Positions 44,958 through 54,682 are shown, numbered from the stretch's first letter. The stretch is DNA of 64,000 nt from Pseudomonadota bacterium (GCA_018242365.1 JAFECB010000017.1:248001-312000); one strand, 5' to 3'. Program-made: numbers and translations. The notes: a model not told the origin generated them from the sequence alone.

Positions 44958-45443
44958 TCAGCCCAGCGCCTTCTCGATCGCTCCGGCCAGCGACTCCGGT
45001 TTGTCGGTCGGCGCATAGCGGGCGATCACCTGGCCATCGCGACCGATCAGGAATTTGCTGAAATTCCACTTGATCGCGCTGATCCCGAGCAGTCCGCCCT
45101 TCTGCTGCTTCAGCCACTGCCACAGCGGATGCGCACCGGCACCGTTGACCTCGATCTTGGCGAACATCGGGAAGCTCACGCTGTAGGTCAGCGAACAAAA
45201 ACTCCGGATCTCCTCGGCGTCGCCGGGTTCCTGATGGCCGAACTGGTCACAGGGAAAGCCCAGCACCACCAGTCCACGCTTGCCATAGTCATTCCAGAGC
45301 TGCTCCAGCCCGGCGTATTGCGGGGTGAACCCGCATTTGCTGGCCACGTTGACGATCAACAGCACCTTGCCGCGCCATTGCTCCAGCGCACAGGACGTCC
45401 CGTCCAGCGCCAGCGCCTCGAAATCAAAGGCTGTCTTCGTCAT
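44958..45443 (-). CDS. gpx: Glutathione peroxidase-like thiol peroxidase
   Basis: A 161-residue peroxidase of the thioredoxin fold. The peroxidatic cysteine is in NVASKCGFTPQY, with the conserved Gln-bearing segment VVLGFPCDQFGHQEP and Trp in IKWNFSKFLIGRDG. It is a Cys rather than Sec enzyme, and such bacterial forms often use thioredoxin. A second cysteine (SFCSLTYSVSFP) may resolve it. GGAG lies 6-8 bases before the ATG. Confidence 0.93.
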   Translation of the reverse strand: MTKTAFDFEALALDGTSCALEQWRGKVLLIVNVASKCGFTPQYAGLEQLWNDYGKRGLVVLGFPCDQFGHQEPGDAEEIRSFCSLTYSVSFPMFAKIEVNGAGAHPLWQWLKQQKGGLLGISAIKWNFSKFLIGRDGQVIARYAPTDKPESLAGAIEKALG

Positions 45444-45564
45444 TGCAGGCTCCTCACTGGCAAGTTGCCGGGTGTCCTGTGAAGTCCCTACACACTACGG
45501 TCGCACGCCGGAAAACCGTGATGCGCTACTCTAACCCCCTTTGTTGCAATCCAGCCGAGCCTCC

Positions 45565-47742
45565 ATGAATCTTTCGTCCCCCGGAATCCTCGCCTTTGCG
45601 CTCGCCGTCGCCGTCGGCGGCAACCCGATGACCAGCCAAGCCACCACCCCCACGACACCCGCGAAACCCGCACCGGCCGCCGCCTACAACGGCCCGTTCG
45701 CCGCGCCCAGCCCGCTCGACCTGCACTACCCGCAGTTCGACCACATCAAGGACAGCGATTTCGCGCCCGCGTTCGATGCCGGCATGGCGCAGCAGTTGCG
45801 CGAGATCGATGCCATTGCCAATAACCCGGAAGCGCCCAGCTTCCAGAACACCATCGTCGCGATGGAGCGCAGTGGCCGCGTGCTCGACCGTGCCACCAGC
45901 GTGTTCTTCAACCTCGTCGGCACCGACAAGAACCCGGCGCGGGCTGCGCTGGAAGTCGAGTACGCGCCGAAGTTCGCCGCCCACCGCGACGCGATCGCGC
46001 TCAATCCCAAGCTGTTCGCGCGGATCAAGACGCTGTACGACGCGCGTGCGAGCCTCGGCCTCGATGCCATCGACCTGCGCCTGCTGGAAAAGCGCTACCA
46101 GGACTTCGTGCGCGCCGGCGCTGCGCTTGGCGATGCCCAGAAGGCACGGATTCGCGAGATCAACACCGAGCTGTCGCAACTGGGCACCAAGTTCGACCAG
46201 AACGTGCTGGACGAGGTCAATGATTCCGCGATCGTGGTCGACAGTCGTGACCAGCTCGCCGGCATGAGCGACGAGCAGATCGCCGCCGCCGCCGAAGCCG
46301 CGCGCGCCCGCAACCTGCCCGGCAAGTTCGTGATCGCGCTGACCAATACCACCGGCCAGCCCGCCGAGACGCAGTTGCGCGACCGCGCCCTGCGCGAGCG
46401 CCTGCACCGCGCCTCGGTCGCACGCGGCAGCCGTGGCAACCAGTGGGACAACACCGGCGTGGTCTCGCGCATCCTCAAACTGCGCGCCGAGCGTGCGCGC
46501 CTGCTGGGCTACGACACCTACGCCAATTTCATCCTCGCCGACGAAACCGCCGGCAACCAGGACAACGTCAACCGCATGCTCGGCGCGCTTGCCCCCAAGG
46601 CGCTGGCCAACGCCCGCCGCGAAGGTGCCGACCTGCAGGCGATGATCGACAGCGAGCAGCGTCAGGCCGGGGCACCGAGCTTCCAGCTCGAACCCTGGGA
46701 CTGGGCCTACTACAGCGAGAAAGTGCGCCAGGCCCGCTACAACTTCGATGAAGGACAGCTCAAGCCCTACTTCGAGATGAAGAACGTGCTGGAAAACGGC
46801 GTGTTCTATGCCGCCACCCAGCTCTACGGCATCACCTTCAAGGAACGCACCGACCTGCCGAAATACCATCCGGACACTTGGACCTACGAGGTCTACGACA
46901 AGGACGGCAAGCCGCTGGCGATGTTCATCTTCGATCCCTACGCGCGCTCGACCAAGCAGGGCGGCGCGTGGATGAACACCTATGTCGCACAGTCCGACCT
47001 GCTTGGCGAACAGCCCGTCGTCGCCAATCACTTGAACATTCCCAAGCCCGAGGCCGGCAAGCCCACGCTGATGACCTGGGACGAGGTGACGACCGCGTTC
47101 CACGAATTCGGCCACGCGCTGCACGGCTTCTTCCAGGATGTGCGCTATCCGTATTTCTCGATGAACGTGCCGCGCGATTTCGTCGAATACCCCTCGCAGT
47201 TCAATGAAATGTGGGCCGACTGGCCGCAGGTGCTGGCGCATTACGCACACCACTACCAGACCGGTGCGCCGATGCCACAGGCACTGCTGGACAAGGTGAT
47301 CGCCGCTTCGAAGTTCAATCAGGGCTTTGCCACCACCGAATACCTGGAAGCGGCGATGCTCGACCAGCGCTGGCACCAGCTGCCGCTGGAGCAGATCCCC
47401 GACGCGTCCGGCGTGATGGCGTTCGAAACCCGTGCGCTCAACGCCGATGGCTTCGACTACGCGCCGGTGCCGCCGCGCTACCGCACGCCCTATTTCAGCC
47501 ACATCATGGGCGGTTATGCCGCCGGCTACTACGCCTACATCTGGTCGGAAGTACTGGCCGCCAATACCACCCAGTGGGTCAAGGACAACGGCGGCCTGAC
47601 CCGCGCCAACGGCGATGCACTGCGCGCCAAGGTGCTGGCGCCCGGCGGTGAGATCGATCCCGCGCGCCTGTTCCCGAACCTCGCTGGCCACGAAGCGAAG
47701 ATCGAGCCGCTGCTGGAGCGGCGTGGGCTGGACAGCCACTGA
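45565..47742 (+). CDS. dcp: M3 family peptidyl-dipeptidase
   Basis: A 725-residue zinc metallopeptidase of the thimet/Dcp family that removes C-terminal dipeptides from peptides. The active site is TAFHEFGHALHGFF, with the downstream Glu in PSQFNEMWADW and the substrate-binding HIMGGYAAGYYAYIWSE. An N-terminal hydrophobic segment (PGILAFALAVAVGG) and a Thr/Pro/Ala-rich linker suggest periplasmic location, as in other xanthomonads. The ATG at 45565 is preferred over a TTG 24 bases upstream. A terminator follows. Confidence 0.93.
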   Translation: MNLSSPGILAFALAVAVGGNPMTSQATTPTTPAKPAPAAAYNGPFAAPSPLDLHYPQFDHIKDSDFAPAFDAGMAQQLREIDAIANNPEAPSFQNTIVAMERSGRVLDRATSVFFNLVGTDKNPARAALEVEYAPKFAAHRDAIALNPKLFARIKTLYDARASLGLDAIDLRLLEKRYQDFVRAGAALGDAQKARIREINTELSQLGTKFDQNVLDEVNDSAIVVDSRDQLAGMSDEQIAAAAEAARARNLPGKFVIALTNTTGQPAETQLRDRALRERLHRASVARGSRGNQWDNTGVVSRILKLRAERARLLGYDTYANFILADETAGNQDNVNRMLGALAPKALANARREGADLQAMIDSEQRQAGAPSFQLEPWDWAYYSEKVRQARYNFDEGQLKPYFEMKNVLENGVFYAATQLYGITFKERTDLPKYHPDTWTYEVYDKDGKPLAMFIFDPYARSTKQGGAWMNTYVAQSDLLGEQPVVANHLNIPKPEAGKPTLMTWDEVTTAFHEFGHALHGFFQDVRYPYFSMNVPRDFVEYPSQFNEMWADWPQVLAHYAHHYQTGAPMPQALLDKVIAASKFNQGFATTEYLEAAMLDQRWHQLPLEQIPDASGVMAFETRALNADGFDYAPVPPRYRTPYFSHIMGGYAAGYYAYIWSEVLAANTTQWVKDNGGLTRANGDALRAKVLAPGGEIDPARLFPNLAGHEAKIEPLLERRGLDSH

Positions 47743-47778
47743 GATCCAACCGGGCACGCTAACCGCATGCCCCATCCA

Positions 47779-47813
47779 AAACCCGCCCACGGCTTGTCCG
47801 GGGCGGGTTTTTC
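47779..47813 (+). terminator. Rho-independent terminator after dcp
   Basis: AAACCCGCCC at 47779-47788 pairs with GGGCGGGTTT at 47801-47810, followed by further T. It lies 36 bases after the dcp stop. The A-rich 5' side would also serve the convergent minus-strand gene. Confidence 0.88.
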
Positions 47814-47823
47814 ATGACCGGCT

Positions 47824-48687
47824 TCAGCCGGCGCGGAACAGTGGGCGGTATGCAGGCGCAACCAGCGGCAGCAGCACCTTCGCCGGCACTTCGACGCTCT
47901 GCGCGCCATCCTCGTAGGGCGCGACCTGCTCCGGCGGGAACACGAAGCGCAACGAACGGATGCTGCCGTCGGCGTTCATGACCGGCTCGAAGCGCGAAAA
48001 GTTGCGCACATCCGGCGTCGTGCCGGAATTGATCAAAGCGCTGCCCTTGCGCATCTGCGGCGCACGCTGATCCGGTGGTACCTCGTCGTCATCGAGTTGC
48101 TGCGACAGCTGGGTCATCAGCTGATCGCGCACGAACGCCGCAATCGGAGCCCAGTTGCCCGCCTGCGGGATCAGTTGCTCCGCGGCCAGCATCTGCTGCA
48201 TCTGCGGCAGCCAGACGAAGCGCTCGACCAGCGGCGTTCCGTGCGCACCGCCGGTGTAACTGCTGCCATCCACCGCCACCGCCACCACCCGCGGCGTTTC
48301 CACCAGCGAGGCGAACGGCAGACTCAAGTCATACGGCACCGGCGGCTTGGCCCCGTGCAGCGCATCCACCGCCTGCATCAGGCGCGCGCGCGAGGCTTCC
48401 GAATAGTCGTGGACCGCACGCGCAAGCGGCGGATATTTCGACGCCACCTGCGGATAACTGATGCCAACGATGTAGCTCGGCGTGGTCTCGATGGAATCGT
48501 GCAGCTCGACGGTGTCCGCCGGAGCCGCGCTCGCCGTTGCCGCCGGTGCCGTGGCAGGTGCCACCGCGGGCACAGGTGGTGCCGTTCCGCGGTTGCATGC
48601 CGGCAGCAGCGCCGTGGCCAGCGCCAGCGCCAATTTCAACGAGCGGCAACGAAACGGCAGCGTGGGCAAGGCGAAACTCCGGCGCAT
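47824..48687 (-). CDS. DUF3298/DUF4163-type lipoprotein
   Basis: A 287-residue exported protein. The signal ends in a lipobox (ATALLPAC), followed by a Pro/Ala/Thr linker. The body has the DUF4163-DUF3298 layout found in PdaC and RsiV C-terminal parts: YIVGISYPQVASKYPPLARAV near residue 80, GSSYTGGAHGTPLV, and the C-terminal FVFPPEQVAPYEDGAQSVEVP. In RsiV this module binds lysozyme, so a cell-wall or lysozyme-binding role is possible but unproven. The start is ATG 48687; a GTG seven codons earlier is less likely. Confidence 0.8.
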   Translation of the reverse strand: MRRSFALPTLPFRCRSLKLALALATALLPACNRGTAPPVPAVAPATAPAATASAAPADTVELHDSIETTPSYIVGISYPQVASKYPPLARAVHDYSEASRARLMQAVDALHGAKPPVPYDLSLPFASLVETPRVVAVAVDGSSYTGGAHGTPLVERFVWLPQMQQMLAAEQLIPQAGNWAPIAAFVRDQLMTQLSQQLDDDEVPPDQRAPQMRKGSALINSGTTPDVRNFSRFEPVMNADGSIRSLRFVFPPEQVAPYEDGAQSVEVPAKVLLPLVAPAYRPLFRAG

Positions 48688-48730
48688 CGCGATGTCTTGG
48701 TAGTGCACGCCGGTATTTTCGCACGGCCGC

Positions 48731-48763
48731 CAAAAAGAAGAAGCCCGGCCGGAGCCGGGCTTC
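48731..48763 (-). terminator. Rho-independent terminator after csp
   Basis: On the minus strand GAAGCCCGGC-TCCG-GCCGGGCTTC followed by TTCTTTTT. It lies 21 bases after the csp stop and separates it from the DUF3298 gene. Confidence 0.88.
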
Positions 48764-48784
48764 TGGTCACGCCGTGCGGGTGGC

Positions 48785-48994
48785 TCAGGCCGCCTGCACT
48801 TCGTCGGCCTGCAGGCCCTTCTGGCCCTGCACGACCTTGAAGGTCACCTTCTGGCCTTCCTGCAGCGAACGGAAACCGTTGCCCTGGATCGAGCGGAAGT
48901 GGACGAAGACGTCCGGGCCGGACTCCGGGGTGATGAAGCCGAAGCCCTTGGCATCGTTGAACCACTTGACGGTACCGGTCTGACGATCGGACAT
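48785..48994 (-). CDS. cspA: Cold-shock domain protein
   Basis: A 69-residue single-strand nucleic-acid-binding protein. RNP1 (KGFGFITP) and RNP2 (VFVHFRSI) are intact, and the sequence begins [19 protein letters not shown]. It acts as an RNA chaperone; whether it is cold-induced cannot be told. The upstream region is long and able to fold, as in cspA-type genes. Confidence 0.95.
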   Translation of the reverse strand: MSDRQTGTVKWFNDAKGFGFITPESGPDVFVHFRSIQGNGFRSLQEGQKVTFKVVQGQKGLQADEVQAA

Positions 48995-49140
48995 GATTGC
49001 TACTCCTGAAACAGTGGGTAATGGAAACACGGAATGCCAAGGCGAACCGCGACTGTCGAGCAAGGGGTAACGCACACGATGTAGCGGATCGCAACCGATC
49101 TACCGCATCGGGTCACGATATACCGTGATCCCGCTTGAAA
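48995..49140 (-). promoter_or_regulatory. Probable long structured leader of csp
   Basis: About 150 bases before the csp start hold no gene and contain small dyads, for example TCACGATATACCGTGA near 49113 and GTAGCGGATCG...CGATCTAC near 49081-49103. Long 5' leaders that change fold with temperature are known for cspA genes. A promoter was not placed with confidence. Confidence 0.35.
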
Positions 49141-49251
49141 CAGTGGCCGCACATTACCCTGTTTTCGGGCGGAAGTGTGCATTTGTTCAGGTTTTTTTTG
49201 CCGTTGGCAACAGGTCGGCGCGGCCTGTCCCGGGACGATCGACTCCCGGCC

Positions 49252-49860
49252 TCAGCCCTGCAACTGGCCGAGGAAATGATCGAGGACGCGAGGCCGCAAT
49301 ACCAAGGTGAACACGACGCCATAAGCCGCACCCCACAGATGGGCGCTGTGATTGACGTTATCGCTGCCACGCCGGTCCATCCAGACGCTGTACGCGACGT
49401 AGAGCACGGCAAACAGGACAGCAGGAATGGGAACCGGAATCGGAAAAATGATCAGCTTTGACCACGGATCGAACAGGATGGCGCTGAACAGCACGGCCGA
49501 GACGCCGCCCGATGCCCCGAGACTGCGGTAGTTCGGATTGTTGCGCTGCGTGATGAAGGTCGGCAGGATCGAGGCCACCAGTGCCGACAGGTAAAACCCG
49601 ACGAAGCCCAGCGGCGTGATCCAGGCCGAAAATATCGGCTCCACCACGCTGCCGAACGACCACAGCGTGAACATGTTGAACAGCAGGTGGCTCCAGTCGG
49701 CGTGGACGAAGCCATAGGCGACGAGTCGATCGTACTGGTGCCGGCGGGTAATCGCGGGTGGCCAGAGCAACAGCCGTTCGAGCAATGCCCGATCACTGAA
49801 CGCGCGCCACGACACCAGTGCGGTGACCAGCACCAGGATGACGGTCACCGACAGCTGCAT
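49252..49860 (-). CDS. Rhomboid family intramembrane serine protease
   Basis: A 202-residue protein with six hydrophobic helices. The catalytic dyad is visible: Ser in GASGGVSAVLF and His in NVNHSAHLWGAAYG. The conserved HxxxN helix HLLFNMFTLWSFG is also present. It should cut transmembrane substrates within the inner membrane. Substrates are unknown. The last residues (VLDHFLGQLQG) are cytoplasmic or periplasmic tail. Confidence 0.9.
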   Translation of the reverse strand: MQLSVTVILVLVTALVSWRAFSDRALLERLLLWPPAITRRHQYDRLVAYGFVHADWSHLLFNMFTLWSFGSVVEPIFSAWITPLGFVGFYLSALVASILPTFITQRNNPNYRSLGASGGVSAVLFSAILFDPWSKLIIFPIPVPIPAVLFAVLYVAYSVWMDRRGSDNVNHSAHLWGAAYGVVFTLVLRPRVLDHFLGQLQG

Positions 49861-49888
49861 GCGCGACTCCTGCTGCGCGGGCGAGCGG

Positions 49889-50524
49889 TCACGCCCATTC
49901 GGTCAGGCCTTCACGTTCGTACAAGGTCGCGAAGCTGGACCGCGCCTTCATCCGCCCTGCCAACGCCGCCAGTTGCGGCCACTCGGTGGCCGGTTTCGGC
50001 ATGTTGCGGGACCAGCGCATCAGCATGGTCAGGTAGAAATCGGCAACGCTGACCTCGTTGCCCAGCAGATAGGGGCCATGCGCAGACAGATGGTCGTCGA
50101 TCCGCTGCCACTGTGCCGCTATGCGCGGCGCGCAATGCGCATGCACCGCCCCCGCATTTGCCTCGCCGGCCGGTTCGGCCGGATACCACCACTGGCGGAA
50201 CAGCGGCTGCACCATATTGGCGAGATTGAACATCCATTGCAGGTAGTCGGCGCGGCGGGGATCATCGATGGCTGGCGCGAAACCCGCATGCGGATGGCGC
50301 TCGGCCAGCAGCATTGCCAGTGCGGCCGCCTCATACCTGGGCTTGCCATCCAGCACCAGGGTCGGCACCACGCCATTCGGGTTCAGCGCCAGATAGTCGG
50401 GTGACTTCTGCGCCGCGCTCTTGAAATCCACCAAACGCAATTCGTGATCCAGACCCAGTTCGATCAGCAGCCAATGCACGAGGAGGCTGGCGGAACCGGG
50501 GGCGTAATACAGCTGCATGGTCAT
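49889..50524 (-). CDS. Glutathione S-transferase family protein
   Basis: A 211-residue protein. The N-terminal thioredoxin-like domain has YYAPGSASLLVHWLLIELG (the usual Ser/Tyr region) and the glutathione-binding NGVVPTLVLDG. The C-terminal all-helical domain includes GPYLLGNEVSVADFYL, the GST N-capping box. The substrate is unknown. The start MTMQLYYAP has CAGG ~7 bases upstream. The rhomboid gene follows 28 bases later. Confidence 0.9.
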   Translation of the reverse strand: MTMQLYYAPGSASLLVHWLLIELGLDHELRLVDFKSAAQKSPDYLALNPNGVVPTLVLDGKPRYEAAALAMLLAERHPHAGFAPAIDDPRRADYLQWMFNLANMVQPLFRQWWYPAEPAGEANAGAVHAHCAPRIAAQWQRIDDHLSAHGPYLLGNEVSVADFYLTMLMRWSRNMPKPATEWPQLAALAGRMKARSSFATLYEREGLTEWA

Positions 50525-50612
50525 GGCGATACCTGAGCGAGGGAAGCTGCATGGTCGCATGCCAGCGATGCGCCTGCCGGTCTGGCACACGCCCATCCGC
50601 TAACATGTCCGC

Positions 50613-51170
50613 ATGATTGATCCTAGTCACGAAACCTTGGCGCTGCGCGCCGCAACGCCTGCCGATGTTCCCGCGCTCGTGGATCTGGTCACCCGCTGTT
50701 ATCGGGGCGATGCCAGCCGCGTCGGCTGGACCACCGAAGCCGACCTGCTCGACGGCAACCGGATCGACCCGGACATCCTGCGGAATGACATCGCACGTCC
50801 GTTCAGCCAAGTGCTTGTTGCAGAGCGCGAGGGAAACCTGCTGGCATGCGCGCACGTGTGCCGCGAGGGCAACGCAGGCTATTTCGGCATGTTTTCGGTG
50901 GATCCCGGACTGCAGCGCGCCGGATTGGGCTCGCATCTGTTGAGCCGGTGCGAGTGGATCGCGGCGACCGAATGGCAGTTGTCGATGATGCGGATGACCG
51001 TCATCGAACAGCGTGCCGAATTGATCGCCTACTACCAACGCCGTGGCTACCGGCGTACCGGCATCTTCAAGCCGTTCCCCTACGGTGACCCACGCTTCGG
51101 GCTACCCAGGCGCGATGACTTGCGCTTCGAAGTCCTGGAAAAAGAACTGCAACCGGAGGCTGTCGCGTGA
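50613..51170 (+). CDS. GNAT family N-acetyltransferase
   Basis: A 185-residue acetyltransferase. The acetyl-CoA site is in MFSVDPGLQRAGLGSHLLSRCE (motif A, with the Q/RxxGxG form), and the C-terminal segment LIAYYQRRGYRRTG is motif B. The substrate is unknown. The next gene overlaps its stop, so the two are co-transcribed. Confidence 0.87.
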   Translation: MIDPSHETLALRAATPADVPALVDLVTRCYRGDASRVGWTTEADLLDGNRIDPDILRNDIARPFSQVLVAEREGNLLACAHVCREGNAGYFGMFSVDPGLQRAGLGSHLLSRCEWIAATEWQLSMMRMTVIEQRAELIAYYQRRGYRRTGIFKPFPYGDPRFGLPRRDDLRFEVLEKELQPEAVA

Positions 51171-51502
51171 GTGGATCATGGACCCGTGTCTGCACTACCT
51201 CCGAGCTGCTGCCCGGTGAAATGCAGGTGGCATTCGACGAAGTGACCGGCGTGCCGATCGCCGTGTTCAACCTCGACGGCGATCTGTACGCACTTGAAGA
51301 TCGCTGTTCGCACGAGGATTTCGAGCTGTCGGCCGGGCATTTCGATGCAGCAACCGGCGAGATCGAATGCGTCCTGCACGGTGCGCGCTTCGACGTCCAC
51401 GATGGTCGTGCATTGTGCGCGCCTGCGCATGAGCCGGTGGTCAAGTTCCCGGTGAAAGTCGCGGACGGCATGGTTTACGTGCGCGATGATCGCGACGATT
51501 GA
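51167..51502 (+). CDS. Rieske-type [2Fe-2S] ferredoxin
   Basis: A 111-residue single-domain Rieske ferredoxin like those of dioxygenase systems and NirD-like proteins. The ligands are in DRCSHEDFEL (CxH) and ECVLHGARFDVHDGR (CxxH). The GTG start overlaps the preceding stop and has GGAGG 7 bases upstream. No dioxygenase genes are nearby, so its partner is unknown; a housekeeping electron-transfer role is likely. Confidence 0.92.
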   Translation: MSGSWTRVCTTSELLPGEMQVAFDEVTGVPIAVFNLDGDLYALEDRCSHEDFELSAGHFDAATGEIECVLHGARFDVHDGRALCAPAHEPVVKFPVKVADGMVYVRDDRDD

Positions 51503-51742
51503 ACGTTCGTCCGGTGGAATGCCGTCAGCACCACGGCGTCACCGAATTCGCCGTCATCCTGGTGTCGTTGCCGTCAGTCGGATGCTTGTCCGAGCCGGCA
51601 TGCAACCATCGTGCGAGCCCCTGTGAGCCCGGATCCCGGCGTTCGCCAGGATATCGAGCAAACAGTCCCTTGATGGGTGCGGCACGTCCCTGTGCCGCCG
51701 CGGTGCCAATTCCTTCGCCACCGCGTTGATCGTTGGGCGCAC

Positions 51743-52435
51743 TCAGCCCGAGTCTGAGCTGCCCGATTGAGGCTCACGCTTGTCCCGAAGGCGTGCTACC
51801 AGCGCTTCTCCGGTGGCGTCGAGGGCATAGCGCCCACGCATTTCGCCATTGCTGGCGAGAATCGCCGTGTCTCCGGCGACAATTCCGCCCAAGCCGGTGT
51901 CATCCGCGAATCGCCCTTGCCCAGCCAGCAGGTGGACCACCCAGGTTTCACCCGGTTCGACAAACAGCACCACAGTCCCGGTCAGCGGCCTGCGCCAGAG
52001 TTCGGCGTCGATGGCGTCGCGCTTCCACATCAGGTTGAAATCGCTGCTCGGGCCGTCGATCGGCTCACCCACGAGCTTGCGCTCACCCGCGAACCGCAGA
52101 CCATCGTGGGGCGGCTGCAACTCGCACGTCTGACCGTCTTCGAAGCTCAGGCGCATGCCATTGCCGGTCAACAGCACCAACTCACGGTCGATACCCGGCA
52201 AGCTGGAAAACGGCGCGGCGACATCGACTTCGGCAATCGAGAGCCGCCACTGCCAATCGTCGGCGGCCGGCACCCGCAGGATTTCCGAAGTCCAGCCTGC
52301 ACCGTTGCTCCATGGCATCCGCCGGTACTCGTGACGTCGGATGATCCGGGACACCGCCTGCGAGGTGCCTGCGCCCGTCGCCGGGCGCGTGGCAGACCCT
52401 GCATCCTGCTGCGCACTGGCCGCGGATTCGATCAT
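51743..52435 (-). CDS. HutD/Ves family cupin-like protein
   Basis: A 230-residue protein. The family signature is at the N-terminus, YRRMPWSNGAGWTSEILRVP, then WQWRLSIAEVDVAAPFSSLPGIDRELVLL. HutD is linked to histidine use and Ves to cold response, but no hut genes are here, so function is open. The ATG overlaps the comEA stop (ATGA), so it is co-translated with comEA. A ~45-residue N-terminal stretch before the domain is low-complexity (Ala/Ser/Thr). Confidence 0.82.
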   Translation of the reverse strand: MIESAASAQQDAGSATRPATGAGTSQAVSRIIRRHEYRRMPWSNGAGWTSEILRVPAADDWQWRLSIAEVDVAAPFSSLPGIDRELVLLTGNGMRLSFEDGQTCELQPPHDGLRFAGERKLVGEPIDGPSSDFNLMWKRDAIDAELWRRPLTGTVVLFVEPGETWVVHLLAGQGRFADDTGLGGIVAGDTAILASNGEMRGRYALDATGEALVARLRDKREPQSGSSDSG

Positions 52436-52785
52436 CGACGGGCCACAGGTTGCGGTGTGCGTGCGGGCGCCGGACGCAGCGTCGGCTGTGCGGCTGTCTG
52501 CACGGCAGGACGTGCGCCGCCAACGACGATCCGGTCGCGGTTGCGTTCGACGGTCTTCAGGCCGACACCCTTGACCATGGCGAGCTGTTCGGGACTGCGG
52601 AACGCGCCATTGGCACGGCGGTAATCGACAATGGCCTGGGCCTTGGCCGGGCCGATATTGACCAGCACGCGATCCAGGGTGGCCGCATCGGCCGTATTGA
52701 TATTGACGGTCTCGCCGGCGATGGCACTGCCGATCAAGGCAAACATCAGCAACAGCGAGGACAGCAGGGTGGACATGGGCTTCAT
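52432..52785 (-). CDS. comEA: ComEA-like helix-hairpin-helix protein
   Basis: A 117-residue exported DNA-binding protein. A signal peptide (LLSSLLLMFALIGSAIAG) is followed by the HhH domain NINTADAATLDRVLVNIGPAKAQAI...GVGLKTVERN (residues ~27-90). In competent bacteria ComEA binds incoming DNA in the periplasm. A Pro/Ala/Arg-rich tail of ~30 residues follows, which is unusual for the short ComEA form and could bind DNA too. Confidence 0.9.
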   Translation of the reverse strand: MKPMSTLLSSLLLMFALIGSAIAGETVNINTADAATLDRVLVNIGPAKAQAIVDYRRANGAFRSPEQLAMVKGVGLKTVERNRDRIVVGGARPAVQTAAQPTLRPAPARTPQPVARR

Positions 52786-53022
52786 GAGGATGGCTCCTTG
52801 CGGTGGGTTGGCTCCGTTTCGCGTCTTGCGATCCGGTGTTGGCAGGTTGCCTTGCCCGATGGATGCAGCCTATCGGGCAGTGCCCGCCTGCGCATCGGAT
52901 TTTTACCCCGACATCTGGTAGGAAAAGTCTGATCCCAGACCGTCGGGCCATCCATCCGCACGGGCGCCAAACCCGCGCGCGCTACAATGTGCGGTCATTC
53001 CTGCGCCGCCCAAGGATTCTTC

Positions 53023-54459
53023 ATGCACCACAGCCCGTTCGATGCCGTCAAAGCGCGTGACTTCATCGCTGCGAAGTGGGACCGGGAAATCATCCCGACC
53101 CTGACCGACTACATCCGCATCCCGAACAAGTCGCCGATGTTCGACGTCGATTGGGTGGCCAATGGCCATATGGAACGCGCGGTCGCCCTGTTCGAAGGCT
53201 GGGCACGTGCGCAGCCGATCGCCGGCATGCAGCTGGAAGTGATCCGGCTTGAAGGCCGCACACCATTGATTTTCATCGAAATCCCGGCCTTTGCCGGTGG
53301 CAGCGACGATGATTGCGTGCTGCTCTATGGCCATCTCGACAAGCAGCCGGAAATGACCGGCTGGGACGAAGGCAAGGGCCCGTGGATCCCCGTTCTGGAA
53401 GGCGACCGCCTGTACGGACGCGGTGGTGCCGATGACGGTTACGCGATTTTCGGCGCGCTGACCGCGTTGATGGCCCTGCAAACGCAGGGCGTGGCTCATG
53501 CCCGCTGCGTGGTGCTGATCGAAGCCTGCGAAGAGTCCGGCAGCTACGACTTGCCGGCCTATGTCGATCACCTGTCGGACCGGATCGGCAAGACCTCGCT
53601 GGTGGTCTGCCTGGATTCCGGCTGCGCGAATTACGAACAACTGTGGTGCACGACCTCGCTGCGCGGCATGGCCGGTGGCAACCTGACCGTCGAAGTGTTG
53701 TCCGAAGGCGTCCATTCCGGTGACGCGTCCGGGATCGTGCCGTCCAGCTTCCGCATCCTGCGCGAACTGTTGGCGCGGATCGAGGATGCCAGCACCGGCA
53801 AGATCCTGATCGAGGACATGCATGTGGAGATTCCGGCCGATCGGATGGTGCAGGTCGAACGGATGGCCGATGCGCTTGGCGACGAGGTGTTCAGCAAGTT
53901 CCCGTTCCTGCCCGGCATGTCGCCGATGGGGACGGACCGGGTCGAGTTGGTGCTCAACCGGACCTGGCGACCGGCGCTGTCGATCACCGGTGCCGACGGC
54001 CTGCCGCCCCTGGCTTCGGCGGGCAATGTGCTGCGTCCGTTCACCGCGCTCAAGCTCAGCCTGCGCCTGCCGCCGACGCTGGACGGCAAGCGCGGTGGTG
54101 AATTGTTGCAGGATGCACTGCTGAAGGACCCGCCTTACGGTGCCAGGATCAGCTTGCATCTCGAAAAGGCGAGCACCGGCTGGAACGCACCGACCATGGC
54201 CCCCTGGCTGGAAAACGCGATCGAGCAGTCGAGTCAGGATTTCTTCGGCAGGTCGGCGATGTACATGGGCGAAGGCGGCACGATCCCGTTCATGGGCATG
54301 CTTGGCGAGAAATACCCGGACGCGCAGTTCATGATCACCGGCGTGCTCGGCCCGCATTCGAACGCGCATGGCCCGAACGAGTTCCTGCACATCCCGATGG
54401 GCAAGGCCGTGACCGGCTGCGTGGCGAGGGTGGTGGCCGAACACGCCGCTTCGCGATGA
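53023..54459 (+). CDS. M20 family metallopeptidase
   Basis: A 478-residue dizinc hydrolase of the M20 family (CNDP/ArgE/DapE-like dipeptidase group). Metal ligands appear in LLYGHLDKQPEM, LYGRGGADDGYAIF and ACEESGSYDLPAY. The lid/dimer domain lies at ~200-380. It is probably a cytosolic peptidase or dipeptidase; the exact substrate is unknown. AAGGA lies 7 bases before the ATG, and a TACAAT box stands ~35 bases upstream, suggesting its own promoter. Confidence 0.9.
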   Translation: MHHSPFDAVKARDFIAAKWDREIIPTLTDYIRIPNKSPMFDVDWVANGHMERAVALFEGWARAQPIAGMQLEVIRLEGRTPLIFIEIPAFAGGSDDDCVLLYGHLDKQPEMTGWDEGKGPWIPVLEGDRLYGRGGADDGYAIFGALTALMALQTQGVAHARCVVLIEACEESGSYDLPAYVDHLSDRIGKTSLVVCLDSGCANYEQLWCTTSLRGMAGGNLTVEVLSEGVHSGDASGIVPSSFRILRELLARIEDASTGKILIEDMHVEIPADRMVQVERMADALGDEVFSKFPFLPGMSPMGTDRVELVLNRTWRPALSITGADGLPPLASAGNVLRPFTALKLSLRLPPTLDGKRGGELLQDALLKDPPYGARISLHLEKASTGWNAPTMAPWLENAIEQSSQDFFGRSAMYMGEGGTIPFMGMLGEKYPDAQFMITGVLGPHSNAHGPNEFLHIPMGKAVTGCVARVVAEHAASR

Positions 54460-54682
54460 TGAGACGGCCGCGAGACTGACAAGGTCTCGCGGCTGTGCAA
54501 GTCCGGATTCTGGCGCTACTCGATGTCGCCGGATTGCAGGAAAAACGCAGGATTAGCGCCCGCAAGCAGCCCGTGTCGCCGTGCGGCCGGTATGCATTCC
54601 TGCACGCCGATCACGGCCACCACCGCGCAACCCGCGTAAACTACCGCCACGATCCACTTCGGCGACTTCGCCTGCAGGCACC

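Noticed and set aside
45526-47790. 754-codon minus-strand open frame opposite dcp
   Set aside because: The plus strand encodes an intact M3 peptidase with HEFGH, and the antisense product has no recognisable domain.
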